Source of the DNA: Saccharopolyspora thermophila
GTDB taxonomy: Bacteria > Actinomycetota > Actinomycetes > Mycobacteriales > Pseudonocardiaceae
NCBI RefSeq assembly: GCF_014646075.1
Contig: NZ_BMMT01000006.1
Coordinates: 124,001-188,000 of the forward strand
Direction of reading: 5' to 3'
Length of the DNA: 64,000 nucleotides
The position numbers and the translations under genes were made by a program. The notes beneath the pieces are model-generated. The model made no database searches and had not been told where the DNA came from. It saw only the letters and a list, made by a program, of their open reading frames with translations. Shown in pieces: positions 17,523-27,591 of the stretch (within the stretch, counting starts at the first letter, position 1; each line of letters opens with the position of its first letter).

Positions 17523-17681
17523 ATGCAACCGCCCGGCCAGACCTACCGCCGAACGAGCGCGATCAGCCAGGTGGGACACCGAGGTCCGCTGTCCTCCAGA
17601 TTCGCCTGACCCTGGGGCCCGTGTGCGCTTCTTTGCCACGGCTGCGCCCGGGGTTATGCTCCGCGCCACACAGTCCGCCAA

Positions 17682-17698
17682 TACCCCCGGAAGGGGTA
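17682..17698. promoter_or_regulatory. palindrome TACCCC-N5-GGGGTA upstream of the LuxR-type gene
   Basis: A perfect inverted repeat with 6-bp arms, ending 9 nt before the GTG start. A nearly identical sequence (15-mer with one mismatch) lies at 29277-29293 in front of the acyl-CoA synthetase. The overlap with the start region suggests repression or autoregulation. CsoR-type copper repressors also bind TACCC...GGGTA sites, so the binding protein is open. Confidence 0.5.
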
Positions 17699-17707
17699 GG
17701 AGGGGTC

Positions 17708-18568
17708 GTGCGAGCCACTGGCGACGCGTTGTTGCGCCCAGACGACCGGGATGCGTTCCGCCACGCCGTTCGGCTGGTGCGGCAGCGGACCGGGGTCCCG
17801 GTGTCGTTCGGCGGCCAGGCGGACGCGGACTCGTTGCTGCTCTCCGAGTTCCAGGGGGTGCGCACGACCGGGTTGAAGGGACTGCGCGTCCTGGCCTCGA
17901 CAGGACTCGGTGGCCAGGTCATGACCCGGCGCCGCCCGGTGGGCGTGCGCGACTACGCGTCGGCGGCGACGATCAGCCACGACTACGACGCGGTGGTGCT
18001 CGCCGAGGGGCTCAGCTCGGTGGTGGCGGCACCGGTGACGGTGCGCGGCGCGGTCCGAGGTGTGCTCTACGGCGCCGCGCGCGGTCTCGCCCCGCTCGGC
18101 GACAGGGTGATCGATGTCGTCGCCGACGTCACCCGGGAGCTGGCCGGTGAGCTCGCCGTCCGCGACGAGGTCGACCGGCGGCTGCAGCTGCTTCGTGCGG
18201 CGGAGGTCGACGGCCCGCGCCCGACGGACCGGGCGGCCATCGAGGAGGTGCGGGAGCTGCACGCCGAGTTCCGCGCCATCGCCCAGGATCTCAAGGACCC
18301 GGCGTTACGCGAGCGGCTGCACGACGCGTGCCAGCGGCTGGCCACCCTCACGAGCACGGCGACGCGGCGTGGGCCGCAGCTGGCCCGCCGCGAACTGGAC
18401 GTGCTCGCCCAGGTGGCCCTGGGGTGCAGCAACGCCGAAACCGCGCAGCGCCTGTCGCTGCGCCCAGAGACGGTGAAGGCGTACCTGCGCAGCGCGATGC
18501 GCAAGCTCGACGTCCACACGCGGCACGAGGCGGTCGTGGCGGCCCGCCGCTGCGGCCTGCTGCCCTGA
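17708..18568 (+). CDS. GAF-domain LuxR-type transcriptional regulator
   Basis: A 286-aa protein with an N-terminal GAF-like sensor region (about 20-160, including SSVVAAPVTVRGAVRGVLYGA), a helical linker and a C-terminal LuxR HTH (about 225-285: REL-DVLAQVALGCSNAETAQRL then TVKAYLRSAMRKLDVHTRHEA). The start is GTG 17708 with AGGAGGGG just upstream. Proteins of this architecture are often found near acyl-CoA synthetase genes in actinobacteria. A shared palindrome with the synthetase gene at 27.6-29.2 kb makes that a possible target. Confidence 0.82.
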   Translation: MRATGDALLRPDDRDAFRHAVRLVRQRTGVPVSFGGQADADSLLLSEFQGVRTTGLKGLRVLASTGLGGQVMTRRRPVGVRDYASAATISHDYDAVVLAEGLSSVVAAPVTVRGAVRGVLYGAARGLAPLGDRVIDVVADVTRELAGELAVRDEVDRRLQLLRAAEVDGPRPTDRAAIEEVRELHAEFRAIAQDLKDPALRERLHDACQRLATLTSTATRRGPQLARRELDVLAQVALGCSNAETAQRLSLRPETVKAYLRSAMRKLDVHTRHEAVVAARRCGLLP

Positions 18569-18607
18569 CGGCTCCACCACGCGGAACCGGCAGCCCGGCG
18601 AGCCGGG

Positions 18608-18850
18608 TCACCGCCGCGGTTCGGGCGGTTGCCGGTCGAGGCACCGCGCGTGCCACAACGCCACCGCCGGTGGCTGGTTCCACCGCGTGATCCCCAGGGA
18701 CGCGTAGGTCTCGTCAAGCCTGCGGTAGATCTCGTCCAGGACAGTGGCCGCCAGCACGCCGGTGAGCGAGGAGCCCGCTTCGGACCCCGATTGGTCCGGC
18801 GCCGACCCGCCGCGCCCGACCGGCCGCCCCGACTTCACGGTCATCCGCAC
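18608..18850 (-). CDS. small hypothetical protein
   Basis: About 80 aa with a plausible folded C-terminal part (VLDEIYRRLDETYASLGITRW, then NQPPAVALWHARCLD). GAGG lies 6 nt before the GTG at 18850; a GTG at 18853 and an ATG at 18841 are alternatives. No family recognised. It is convergent with the LuxR-type gene. The 257 bases from 18854 to 19110 hold no gene I can support. Confidence 0.4.
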   Translation of the reverse strand: MRMTVKSGRPVGRGGSAPDQSGSEAGSSLTGVLAATVLDEIYRRLDETYASLGITRWNQPPAVALWHARCLDRQPPEPRR

Positions 18851-19110
18851 CACCGTCCTCGCCCTTGCATCAGTCCCCCGGCACCGCCGGCGGACGAGCG
18901 GTCACCAACAGCACCACACGGCACGGTAGCCGCACCGCGGATCGTCCGTCAACAAACAAGTGACTTCATCATAGTTACCCAAAGCGACTCACAAGGCTCT
19001 TCTGCGGGGGCAAGACCTCCATAAGTGAATTTCTGATAGTGCAATCTCGAAACGAGTCCGACCAGCTGACGGTGCGCCCCGGCCGGTGCCGGGGCATCCT
19101 GAAAGGCACC

Positions 19111-19848
19111 ATGAACCACCCCGAGCCGGGCACGCAGTTCACCGACGCCGACTACCGCGAGCACCCCTACCCCGGTGCCCGCCCGGACTTCTCCTTCGTG
19201 CACCTCAACGGCTGCGGGCACCGGCTGCGACCGGACGCCACCGCGCCCTCCGGCTGGCGGGTGGGCGACGGTCGCAGCGCCGAGCCATGCCTGGACCAGT
19301 GGCTGGCCGAGCACGGCGCACCCCCGGTCCGGGGCCGGCACCCCGTGCTGGCCTACGGGTCCAACGCCTGCCCCGCCAAGATCACCTGGTTACGGGATCA
19401 CCTCGGCCTGCGCGGCCCCGCCGTGGTGCTGCGAGCGGACTGCACCGGGCTGGCCGCGGTGTGGGCGGCCGGCCTGCGCATCAGGGACGCTCAGCGGCCC
19501 GCCGTGCTGGTCGCTGCCCCGGGAGTGGTCGAGCGGCACGCGGTCTGGCTGGCGACCGCGGACCAGCGCCGGGTGTTCGACGAGTGCGAGGGCCGCGGCA
19601 TCCGGTACCGGCTGGTATGCCTGCACGGCCCCGAGCGGATCCGGCTCGAGGACGGCAGCGAACCGCGGCACGTGCTCGCCTACACCGGCGCCACCGCGCA
19701 GCGCGCGCCGCTGCTGGTCGACGACCGCCCGGTCCGGTGCGCCGAGGTCGACCAGCGTGCCGCGAACTTGCTGACCGGCGAACCCGGCCCCGGCGACGGC
19801 CTGTTCTGCACCGAGATCGTGGGCGACCCGCACAACCGCCGACGGTGA
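19111..19848 (+). CDS. gamma-glutamylcyclotransferase-like protein
   Basis: A 245-aa protein with hallmarks of the GGCT fold: LAYGSNACPAKITWL at about residues 87-101 (the YGSN substrate loop) and FDECEGRGIRYRL at about 160-172 (the Glu-containing D-x-x-E-G motif followed by Tyr). Known members release 5-oxoproline from gamma-glutamyl peptides, but many actinobacterial ones are uncharacterised. The N-terminal 80 residues are an extra domain unlike the usual 150-aa enzyme. The start at 19111 follows GAAAGG. Stands alone. Low-GC intergenic DNA follows (19849-20130), with no gene found in it. Confidence 0.65.
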   Translation: MNHPEPGTQFTDADYREHPYPGARPDFSFVHLNGCGHRLRPDATAPSGWRVGDGRSAEPCLDQWLAEHGAPPVRGRHPVLAYGSNACPAKITWLRDHLGLRGPAVVLRADCTGLAAVWAAGLRIRDAQRPAVLVAAPGVVERHAVWLATADQRRVFDECEGRGIRYRLVCLHGPERIRLEDGSEPRHVLAYTGATAQRAPLLVDDRPVRCAEVDQRAANLLTGEPGPGDGLFCTEIVGDPHNRRR

Positions 19849-20130
19849 CGGTTTTCTCTCCCGCACCGGCCCCGCGGGGCTGTGGCAGCGCCACCACCGC
19901 AGCAGCCCTGATCAGTCCACTATGTTCTGTTTATCCGCCTCGACTGCTGATCCGAAGTATCTTTGCGTACACGTCTCTTACGCTTTTCGGTTCCCCGATG
20001 ATCACTTGCGGGTGAAGATGCCGTCCCTGGCTCGCCTCAGCGCTTCCGTTGTGGGATACAGGATCATGCAGTCGTGCTACCAACACCCTGAACCGGTGCG
20101 GTGGTCCCACGTGGCCACGGAAGGAGTTTG

Positions 20131-21486
20131 ATGGACGTCGAGAGCAGTACCTCGAACGTCGAAGATCTCAAGCAGAAAGTCGCGCAGCTCCAGGGCGATC
20201 TGAAAAAGGACCTCATCTCGCTCGTCAGGATCAGGTCCCACCTTGGCGCGGAGAAGAAGAAGGCCGCGGACAAGGTCGTCTCCCTGCTCTCCGAAGCGGG
20301 TGTGCACAACGCCCAGACCATCTCGCTCGGGAACAGCGCTCCCCTGGTGCACGGATCAATCACAGTCGATCCCATCAAGCCCACGGTCCTGCTCTACGCC
20401 CACTACGACGTGCAGCCGCCGGGCAGCTGGAGCGAGGACGAAGCGTTCGACCCCAAGGAGAAAAACGGCCGCCTGTACGGGCGCGGCGCCGCCGATGACA
20501 AGTCCGGGATCATGATGCACGTCGGCATGCTGCGCGCCTTCGGCACGAAGCCGCCGGTCAATGTGGAGTTCCTCATCGAAGGCGAGGAGGAGAGCGGGAC
20601 CGGGTCGCTGGAGGAGTACCTCGACAGGCCCGAGAACCAGGACAGATTCGTGGCCGACGCCTACGTGATCGCCGACACCGGTGGCGTGGCGGTCGGGTCT
20701 CCCGCGCTGACCACGAGCCTGCGCGGCATCGCCCAGGCCGACATCACCGTGCGGACGCTCGAAGGGCCGGTGCACTCGGGGATGTACGGCGGCCCCGCCC
20801 CGGACGCGTTCATGGCGCTCTGCCGGATCCTGGCGACCCTACACGACGACGCCGGGGACGTGGCGATTCCGGGCCTGCTGGCCACGAAGTGGACGGGCGC
20901 CGACTACCCCGACGCGACAACCTTCTGCCACAACGCCGGGGTGCTGCCGGGTGTGCCGCTGATCGGAACCAAATCCGTGGCGCAACGGCTCTACACCAAG
21001 CCGTCCCTCAACGTGGTCGGACTCGACAGCGACCTGCCGACGACGAAGGACTCGGTCAACGCGCTGTGCCCGCAGGCCACGGCCCGGGTCAGCATCCGCT
21101 TGGTGCCCGGGCAGGAGCCCGCCGCCGCGGTGGCCGCGTTGCGCGAGCACATCAACCGGAACCGGCCCTGGTTCCTGTCGGTCGACGTGGTGGACCGGGG
21201 TGGCGGCTCGGGGTTCGAGGTCAAGACCGGATCGAAGATCTACGCCATGGCCGAGTGGGCACTGAAAACCGCCTACGGCCGCGCCGTGACCAGCCTCGGC
21301 CAGGGCGGGTCGATCCCGCTGGTGCACAAGCTGCAGGCGCGCAACGAGAACGCCCCGGTCCTGCTGTGGGGCTGCGAGGAACCCGCAGCCAGAATCCACG
21401 CCCCAAACGAAAGCGTCGATCTCGGCGAGCTGGAGCGGATGACCCTGGCCGAGGCCCTCTTCCTCGACGAACTGTCCAAGCTCTGA
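20131..21486 (+). CDS. M20/M28-type dipeptidase
   Basis: A 451-aa zinc dipeptidase of the M20 (CNDP/PepV-like) family. Metal and catalytic residues are visible in LLYAHYDVQPP (His, Asp), GRGAADDKSGI (bridging Asp), FLIEGEEESGTGSLEEYL (Glu pair) and the C-terminal LGQGGSIPLVHKL His. The lid domain carries EGPVHSGMYGGPAPDA. Cytoplasmic, no signal peptide. The ATG at 20131 follows GGAAGGAG. It ends 23 nt before a PLP decarboxylase gene, almost certainly co-transcribed, suggesting that a dipeptide is hydrolysed and one product decarboxylated. Confidence 0.88.
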   Translation: MDVESSTSNVEDLKQKVAQLQGDLKKDLISLVRIRSHLGAEKKKAADKVVSLLSEAGVHNAQTISLGNSAPLVHGSITVDPIKPTVLLYAHYDVQPPGSWSEDEAFDPKEKNGRLYGRGAADDKSGIMMHVGMLRAFGTKPPVNVEFLIEGEEESGTGSLEEYLDRPENQDRFVADAYVIADTGGVAVGSPALTTSLRGIAQADITVRTLEGPVHSGMYGGPAPDAFMALCRILATLHDDAGDVAIPGLLATKWTGADYPDATTFCHNAGVLPGVPLIGTKSVAQRLYTKPSLNVVGLDSDLPTTKDSVNALCPQATARVSIRLVPGQEPAAAVAALREHINRNRPWFLSVDVVDRGGGSGFEVKTGSKIYAMAEWALKTAYGRAVTSLGQGGSIPLVHKLQARNENAPVLLWGCEEPAARIHAPNESVDLGELERMTLAEALFLDELSKL

Positions 21487-21509
21487 GCGCCGCGCCAGAA
21501 GGAGGAACC

Positions 21510-23153
21510 GTGGAAAAAGCACCGAAGTTGGACGACGAGTTCTTCGAACTGCCCCGCAAGGGGCTCAGCGACGAGGACCGCAAGGCCGCCCTGAAGGAGC
21601 TCAAGGCATACCTGGACCACTACCAGCAGAACTTCCTCGGCTACCAGGTCAACCAGAACCTGGCCGAGGTCCGCGAGGACCTCGCGCCGTTCCTCGGGGT
21701 GCACACCAACAACATCGGCGACCCGTACGTCAACTCCAACCTGGCCACCCACACCAAGCCGCTGGAGAAGGCGGTGCTCAAGCGGTACGCGCAGTTGTGG
21801 GGAATCAAGCCCTACACCAGCGAGAACAGCGAGCAGGGCTGGACGAGCGCGTGGGGCTACGTGTTGTCGATGGGCTGCTCGGAGGGCAACGTCTACGCGC
21901 TGCTCAACGCCCGCGACTACCTGTCCGGCAAGATCCTGCTGGCCAACCCGGGCCCCGACCCGGGGTTGCTGATGTCGCAGGCCGAGGTTTGGGCGCCCTA
22001 TCTGGACACCCCGGCCAAGCGGGCCAACGCGCTGCAGCCGGTGGCGTTCTTCTCCGCGGACACGCACTACTCGGTGGCCAAGGCGGCACACACCCTGGCC
22101 ATCCCCACCTTCGGTGAGGTGGGCGCCAAGTACTACAGCGAGTTCGGCGAGTACGAGACCTGCGGCTACACCGGTGGCTGGCCCGCCGAGATCCCGTCCA
22201 ACCGGGACGGCTCCATCGACATCGACCGGCTCGTCACCACGGTCGACTTCTTCGCCCGCCGTGGCCACCCGATCCTGCTGATCTGTAACCTGGGCACCAC
22301 CTTCCGCGGCGCCTACGACAACGTCGGGGAGATCGCCCAGCGCCTGCAGCGCGAGGTGTTCGACCGCTACTCGATGAACGAGCGCGAGTTCAGCGTGAAC
22401 ACCAAGGGCGGCACGCCGATCAAGGACAAGCGGCGTGCGTTCTGGATCCACGTCGACGGCGCGCTGGGCGCGTCCTACCTGCCGTTCCTCAAGAAGGCGC
22501 TGGCGGACGGGCTGCTGAAGCCCGACGAGGTCGACTTCACCATCCCGGACTTCGACTTCCGTGTCGAACAGGTCAGCTCGATCGTCACCAGTGGACACAA
22601 GTACCCGGGTTCGCCGTGGCCGTGCGGGATCTACATGACCCGCCGCAAGTTCCAGCTGCAGCCGCCGCCGATGGCCGCCTACGTCGCCTCGCCGGACACC
22701 ACCTTCGCCGGTTCCCGCAACGGGTTCTCCTCGATCGTGCTGTGGAACCAGCTGGCGAGGTTCTCCGAACAGGAGCAGGTCGAGGGCATCGTCCAGGCGG
22801 TGCAGCTGGCCAAGGAGACCGCCGAGGCGCTCCGGAAGCTGGTTGGCGAGTCGAAGGTGGAGCACACGGACGGCACGCTGAGCGTGCAGTTCCCGCGCCC
22901 CAACGACAAGATCGTGCGCAAGTACTCGCTGGCCAGCGTGCAGACCGGCGAGAACACCACGATGTGTCACCTGTTCGTGATGCCGCACGTGCTCGACCGG
23001 AAGGCCCTCGACAGCCTCCTGGCGGACCTGAAGGCCGACGACGCCTTCGAGCCGGCGGCCGCCATGGGCGTGGAGCCCGCGCCGGTCGAGTACCAGGCGT
23101 CGGAGAGCAACGAGTGGCAGGTCCTGCTGGGCACCAACCGCGGCTTCATGTGA
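21510..23153 (+). CDS. PLP-dependent group II amino acid decarboxylase
   Basis: A 547-aa pyridoxal-phosphate enzyme with IHVDGALGASYLPFL (the PLP-binding Asp and substrate region, VDGA) and TSGHKYPGSPWPCGIYMTR with the Schiff-base Lys. The HVDGALGA and HKYxG forms resemble PLP-type histidine decarboxylases more than glutamate or aromatic ones, but the N-terminus is longer and the substrate is uncertain. The start is GTG 21510 with GGAGG 5 nt before. It is coupled to the M20 dipeptidase upstream and is followed by a 20-bp hairpin. Confidence 0.85.
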   Translation: MEKAPKLDDEFFELPRKGLSDEDRKAALKELKAYLDHYQQNFLGYQVNQNLAEVREDLAPFLGVHTNNIGDPYVNSNLATHTKPLEKAVLKRYAQLWGIKPYTSENSEQGWTSAWGYVLSMGCSEGNVYALLNARDYLSGKILLANPGPDPGLLMSQAEVWAPYLDTPAKRANALQPVAFFSADTHYSVAKAAHTLAIPTFGEVGAKYYSEFGEYETCGYTGGWPAEIPSNRDGSIDIDRLVTTVDFFARRGHPILLICNLGTTFRGAYDNVGEIAQRLQREVFDRYSMNEREFSVNTKGGTPIKDKRRAFWIHVDGALGASYLPFLKKALADGLLKPDEVDFTIPDFDFRVEQVSSIVTSGHKYPGSPWPCGIYMTRRKFQLQPPPMAAYVASPDTTFAGSRNGFSSIVLWNQLARFSEQEQVEGIVQAVQLAKETAEALRKLVGESKVEHTDGTLSVQFPRPNDKIVRKYSLASVQTGENTTMCHLFVMPHVLDRKALDSLLADLKADDAFEPAAAMGVEPAPVEYQASESNEWQVLLGTNRGFM

Positions 23154-23180
23154 TCCGTTCGAACTGAACGGCCACCAGCG

Positions 23181-23225
23181 GCAGGCCCTGCGTCGCGGGA
23201 CGAGATCCCGCGACGCAGGGCCTGC
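23181..23225. terminator. 20-bp perfect hairpin, bidirectional terminator
   Basis: Arms at 23181-23200 and 23206-23225 are perfectly complementary with a 5-nt loop. It lies between the convergent decarboxylase and histidine kinase genes and would stop transcription from both sides. It is the longest perfect stem I saw in the window. Confidence 0.85.
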
Positions 23226-23269
23226 ATCCATGTCGCTCTGCGGAGTGTGGTGTGCGGACGTGCCTGCGA

Positions 23270-25051
<1,782 letters not shown>

Positions 25052-25115
25052 CTACCGGCCGCGCCACCGCGGGCACGAGGCTGACAAGAACCCGGAACGA
25101 GCCGAAGGGATCGCG

Positions 25116-26126
25116 ATGGAGCTCCAGCTGACGCCCGTGGCCTCGCTGACGGCCGACCAGGTGCGCGACGCCCTGCTGGCCGCCACCGCGGCCCCCTCGC
25201 TGTACAACAGCCAGCCGTGGCGGTTCCGCTGCACCCCCGACGCGATCGAGCTGCACGCCGACTTCTCCCGGGCGCTGCCCGCGGCCGACCCGGACGACCG
25301 CGAGCTCATGCTCGCCTGCGGGGCAGCCCTGCTGAACCTCCGCTTGATGGTCCGGGTGGCCGGGGTGCGCCCGGACGTGCGTCTGCTGCCCGACCACAAC
25401 AGGCGCGGCCTGCTGGCGACCGTGCGCCCGGCGGGTCCGCACCCGGCCACCCCGGTGGACCGGGTACTGGCCGCCGCAATCCACCGACGCCGCACCAACC
25501 GCCGCCCCTTCCTGCCCACCCCGGTCTCCCCGGTGCTGCGCAGCCGACTGCGGCAGGCGGCCGAGGCCGAGCGCGGATGGCTGGCCGTCCTCGAACGCCC
25601 CCAGCTGGCCCCGCTGCAGGCCCTGGTGCGCTCCGCCCACGAGGCCCAGCGCGCCGACCCCGCGTTCGTCGCCGAGTGGCGGCAGTGGACCGGTCGCGAC
25701 GCCGACAGCCGCGAGGGCGTACCCGCGCACACCAGCGGCCCGCTGCCCGAGCCGCAGGACGAGTGGGTGCTGCGGGACTACAGCGGCGGCACCGCGCCGA
25801 CGCGGGTGGTGGGCAAGGACTTCGAACCCGAGCCGCTGATCTGCGTGCTCGGCTCCTTCCGGGACTCGACGTTCGCCCAGTTGCAGGCGGGGCTGGCGAT
25901 GCAGCGGGTGCTGTTGACCGCCACCGATGCGGGGCTGGCGGCGTCGTTTCTGTCGCAGCTGGTGGAGGTCCCGCAAGCCCGCAAGGAGCTGCGCAGCCTC
26001 ATCGGCGGCGGCCTGTGGCCCCAGGCCGTGCTGCGCATCGGCTACGGCTCTCCGGTCCCGGCCTCCCCGCGGCGCAGCCTGGCGGATGTGGTCATCTGCG
26101 ACGCCGCGGCCGAGCGGAGCTGGTGA
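25116..26126 (+). CDS. Acg-family FMN-binding nitroreductase-like protein
   Basis: A 336-aa protein of the Acg type, a family with DosR-controlled members in Mycobacterium tuberculosis. It has the N-terminal APSLYNSQPWRF motif (FMN site), the NRRPFLP segment and a second nitroreductase half containing AGLAMQRVLLTATDAGLAASFLSQ. Acg-like proteins bind FMN, are poor nitroreductases and may store flavin under hypoxia. It lies between, and on the opposite strand to, the DosS-like kinase and the DosR-like regulator, which makes it the likeliest local target of the pair. The upstream gap (24995-25115) shows no clear DosR box. Confidence 0.85.
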   Translation: MELQLTPVASLTADQVRDALLAATAAPSLYNSQPWRFRCTPDAIELHADFSRALPAADPDDRELMLACGAALLNLRLMVRVAGVRPDVRLLPDHNRRGLLATVRPAGPHPATPVDRVLAAAIHRRRTNRRPFLPTPVSPVLRSRLRQAAEAERGWLAVLERPQLAPLQALVRSAHEAQRADPAFVAEWRQWTGRDADSREGVPAHTSGPLPEPQDEWVLRDYSGGTAPTRVVGKDFEPEPLICVLGSFRDSTFAQLQAGLAMQRVLLTATDAGLAASFLSQLVEVPQARKELRSLIGGGLWPQAVLRIGYGSPVPASPRRSLADVVICDAAAERSW

Positions 26127-26786
26127 TCAGCGCTGGCGGCGGGCCCGGGTGGCGATGACCGCGGCCTGGGTGCGGCGCTGCACGCCCAGCTTGGCCAGCA
26201 GGCGGGACACGTAGTTCTTGACCGTTTTCTCCGCCAGGAACATGCGTTCGGCGATCTCCCGGTTGGTCAGCCCCTCGCCGACGAGGTCGAGCAGGACGCG
26301 TTCCTGCCTGGTCAGATTTGGCAGGTCCGCCGAGGAGTCCAGGTCGGCACGCAACCGCTCGACCAGCGCGGCCGGGTCCTTCTCGCCGAACAGCGTCCGC
26401 CCGCTGCCGACCAGGCGCACCGCCTGCGACAGTTCCATGCCCCTGACGTCCTTCACCAGGTAGCCGGCCGCCCCGGCCAGCACCGCGTCCAACTTCGCCT
26501 GGGCGTCGGTGAAGGACGTCAGCATCAGGCAGCGCAGGTCGGGGATGCGCGACCGCAGCTCCCGGCACAGCTCCACGCCGTTGCCGTCGGGCAACCGCAC
26601 GTCGAGCGCGGCCACGTCCGGCCGCACCGCGGGGATGCGGGCCAGCGCCTCGGCCACCGACCCCGCCTGCCCGACCACTTCCAGGTCGTCCTCGGCGTCG
26701 AGCAGGTCGGCCAGGCCGACGCGGACCAGCTCGTGGTCGTCGACGAGGAACACCCGGATCGTGCCCGCCGGTCGGCTGCGGTCCAT
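26127..26786 (-). CDS. dosR: DosR/DevR-like response regulator
   Basis: A 219-aa NarL-family regulator. The receiver domain has the DD pair (VDDHELVR), phospho-acceptor Asp62 in [10 protein letters not shown] and the conserved Lys in YLVKDV. The LuxR HTH is at about 155-210 ([20 protein letters not shown]). The HTH and linker match mycobacterial DosR closely, including [16 protein letters not shown]. It should be phosphorylated by the DosS-like kinase about 1.1 kb downstream on the same strand. Its 3' end abuts the nitroreductase gene tail to tail. Confidence 0.9.
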   Translation of the reverse strand: MDRSRPAGTIRVFLVDDHELVRVGLADLLDAEDDLEVVGQAGSVAEALARIPAVRPDVAALDVRLPDGNGVELCRELRSRIPDLRCLMLTSFTDAQAKLDAVLAGAAGYLVKDVRGMELSQAVRLVGSGRTLFGEKDPAALVERLRADLDSSADLPNLTRQERVLLDLVGEGLTNREIAERMFLAEKTVKNYVSRLLAKLGVQRRTQAAVIATRARRQR

Positions 26787-26837
26787 GTCCCCAGCGTAGG
26801 AGCCGGGGGCCGAGACGTCCCGGTGAGCGCGCGGCGG

Positions 26838-27329
26838 TCATCCGTCCGCGGGCGGGACGCGGTGTGCCCCCGGGGGCCACAGGACCGTGACCGGGAGGCC
26901 CCTGGCACGGGCCGCTTCGACGATGTCCGCCGTGCCGCCGCGGCCGCGCGCGGGTTCGCCGTCCCAGACGGCCAGCAGTTCGTCGGACAGCTCCAGCATC
27001 CGCAGGCCCGCGTCCAAATAGGACTGCGGTGTCGGCTGCACGTGGTCCAGCCGGACCACCCGCACGGCCGCCGCCAGCAGCGCGTCGAAGACCGGGCGGT
27101 GGTCGTCGGGCAGCGCGTCCCGGTAGCGCGCCGCGGGCACGACCACCTCCAGGCGCCCACCGGCGTCCAGGACCGCCCGGGCGAACAGGGTGTCCGCGCC
27201 GTCCGCCAGGCACGTCACACCGACGAGATCGGCGCCGACGGCGCGGACCGACGCGCGCAGCGCCTCCTCCACCAGGGTCGCGGTCCGTTCCGGAAGGCCC
27301 CGATGGCCAGTGATCGCGACTCGTGCCAC
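26838..27329 (-). CDS. SLOG/Rossmann-type nucleotide-sensor-like protein
   Basis: A 163-aa single-domain protein that begins VARVAITGHRGLPERTATLV. The GHR loop after the first strand, the GVTCLADGADTLFARAVLDAGG motif and the late LLAVWDGEPARGRGGTADIV segment (acidic plus glycine loop) resemble SLOG/DprA-like nucleotide-derivative binding folds. The GTG at 27329 has GGAGGAGG upstream; the longer open frame is not conserved-looking. Position 51 nt upstream of dosR, same strand, suggests co-regulation. Ligand unknown. The 262 bases at 27330-27591 hold no gene I can support. Confidence 0.7.
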   Translation of the reverse strand: MARVAITGHRGLPERTATLVEEALRASVRAVGADLVGVTCLADGADTLFARAVLDAGGRLEVVVPAARYRDALPDDHRPVFDALLAAAVRVVRLDHVQPTPQSYLDAGLRMLELSDELLAVWDGEPARGRGGTADIVEAARARGLPVTVLWPPGAHRVPPADG

Positions 27330-27591
27330 CCGACCTCCTCCACCTCCCGCACCCCGGCAGGGACGCGGACTGCTGCACCCGGCAGCCGGGCCACCGTCGC
27401 GAGAAACCCCCGGACGGACGTGCACGGTTCCCGGCCACGCCGATCCGCGTGAGCCTAACCCGCCGGCCCTCCGACGCGGTGCCCCACGGCGGGATCCGCG
27501 AGCCAGATCACGGCACGCCGTCGACGAGGAGATACTGGCCGCCATCGCCACCGGCGTCACGTCGATCGCGTGGTGCCGGGGCCGGTCCGGG

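Noticed and set aside
19866-19881. Short GC hairpin after the GGCT-like gene
   Set aside because: Only about 5 bp of stem; too weak to call a terminator.
26804-26822. Degenerate DosR-box-like sequence upstream of the dosR-like gene
   Set aside because: It matches only the right half of the consensus and the spacing is one base off, so it is no better than chance in G/C-rich DNA.
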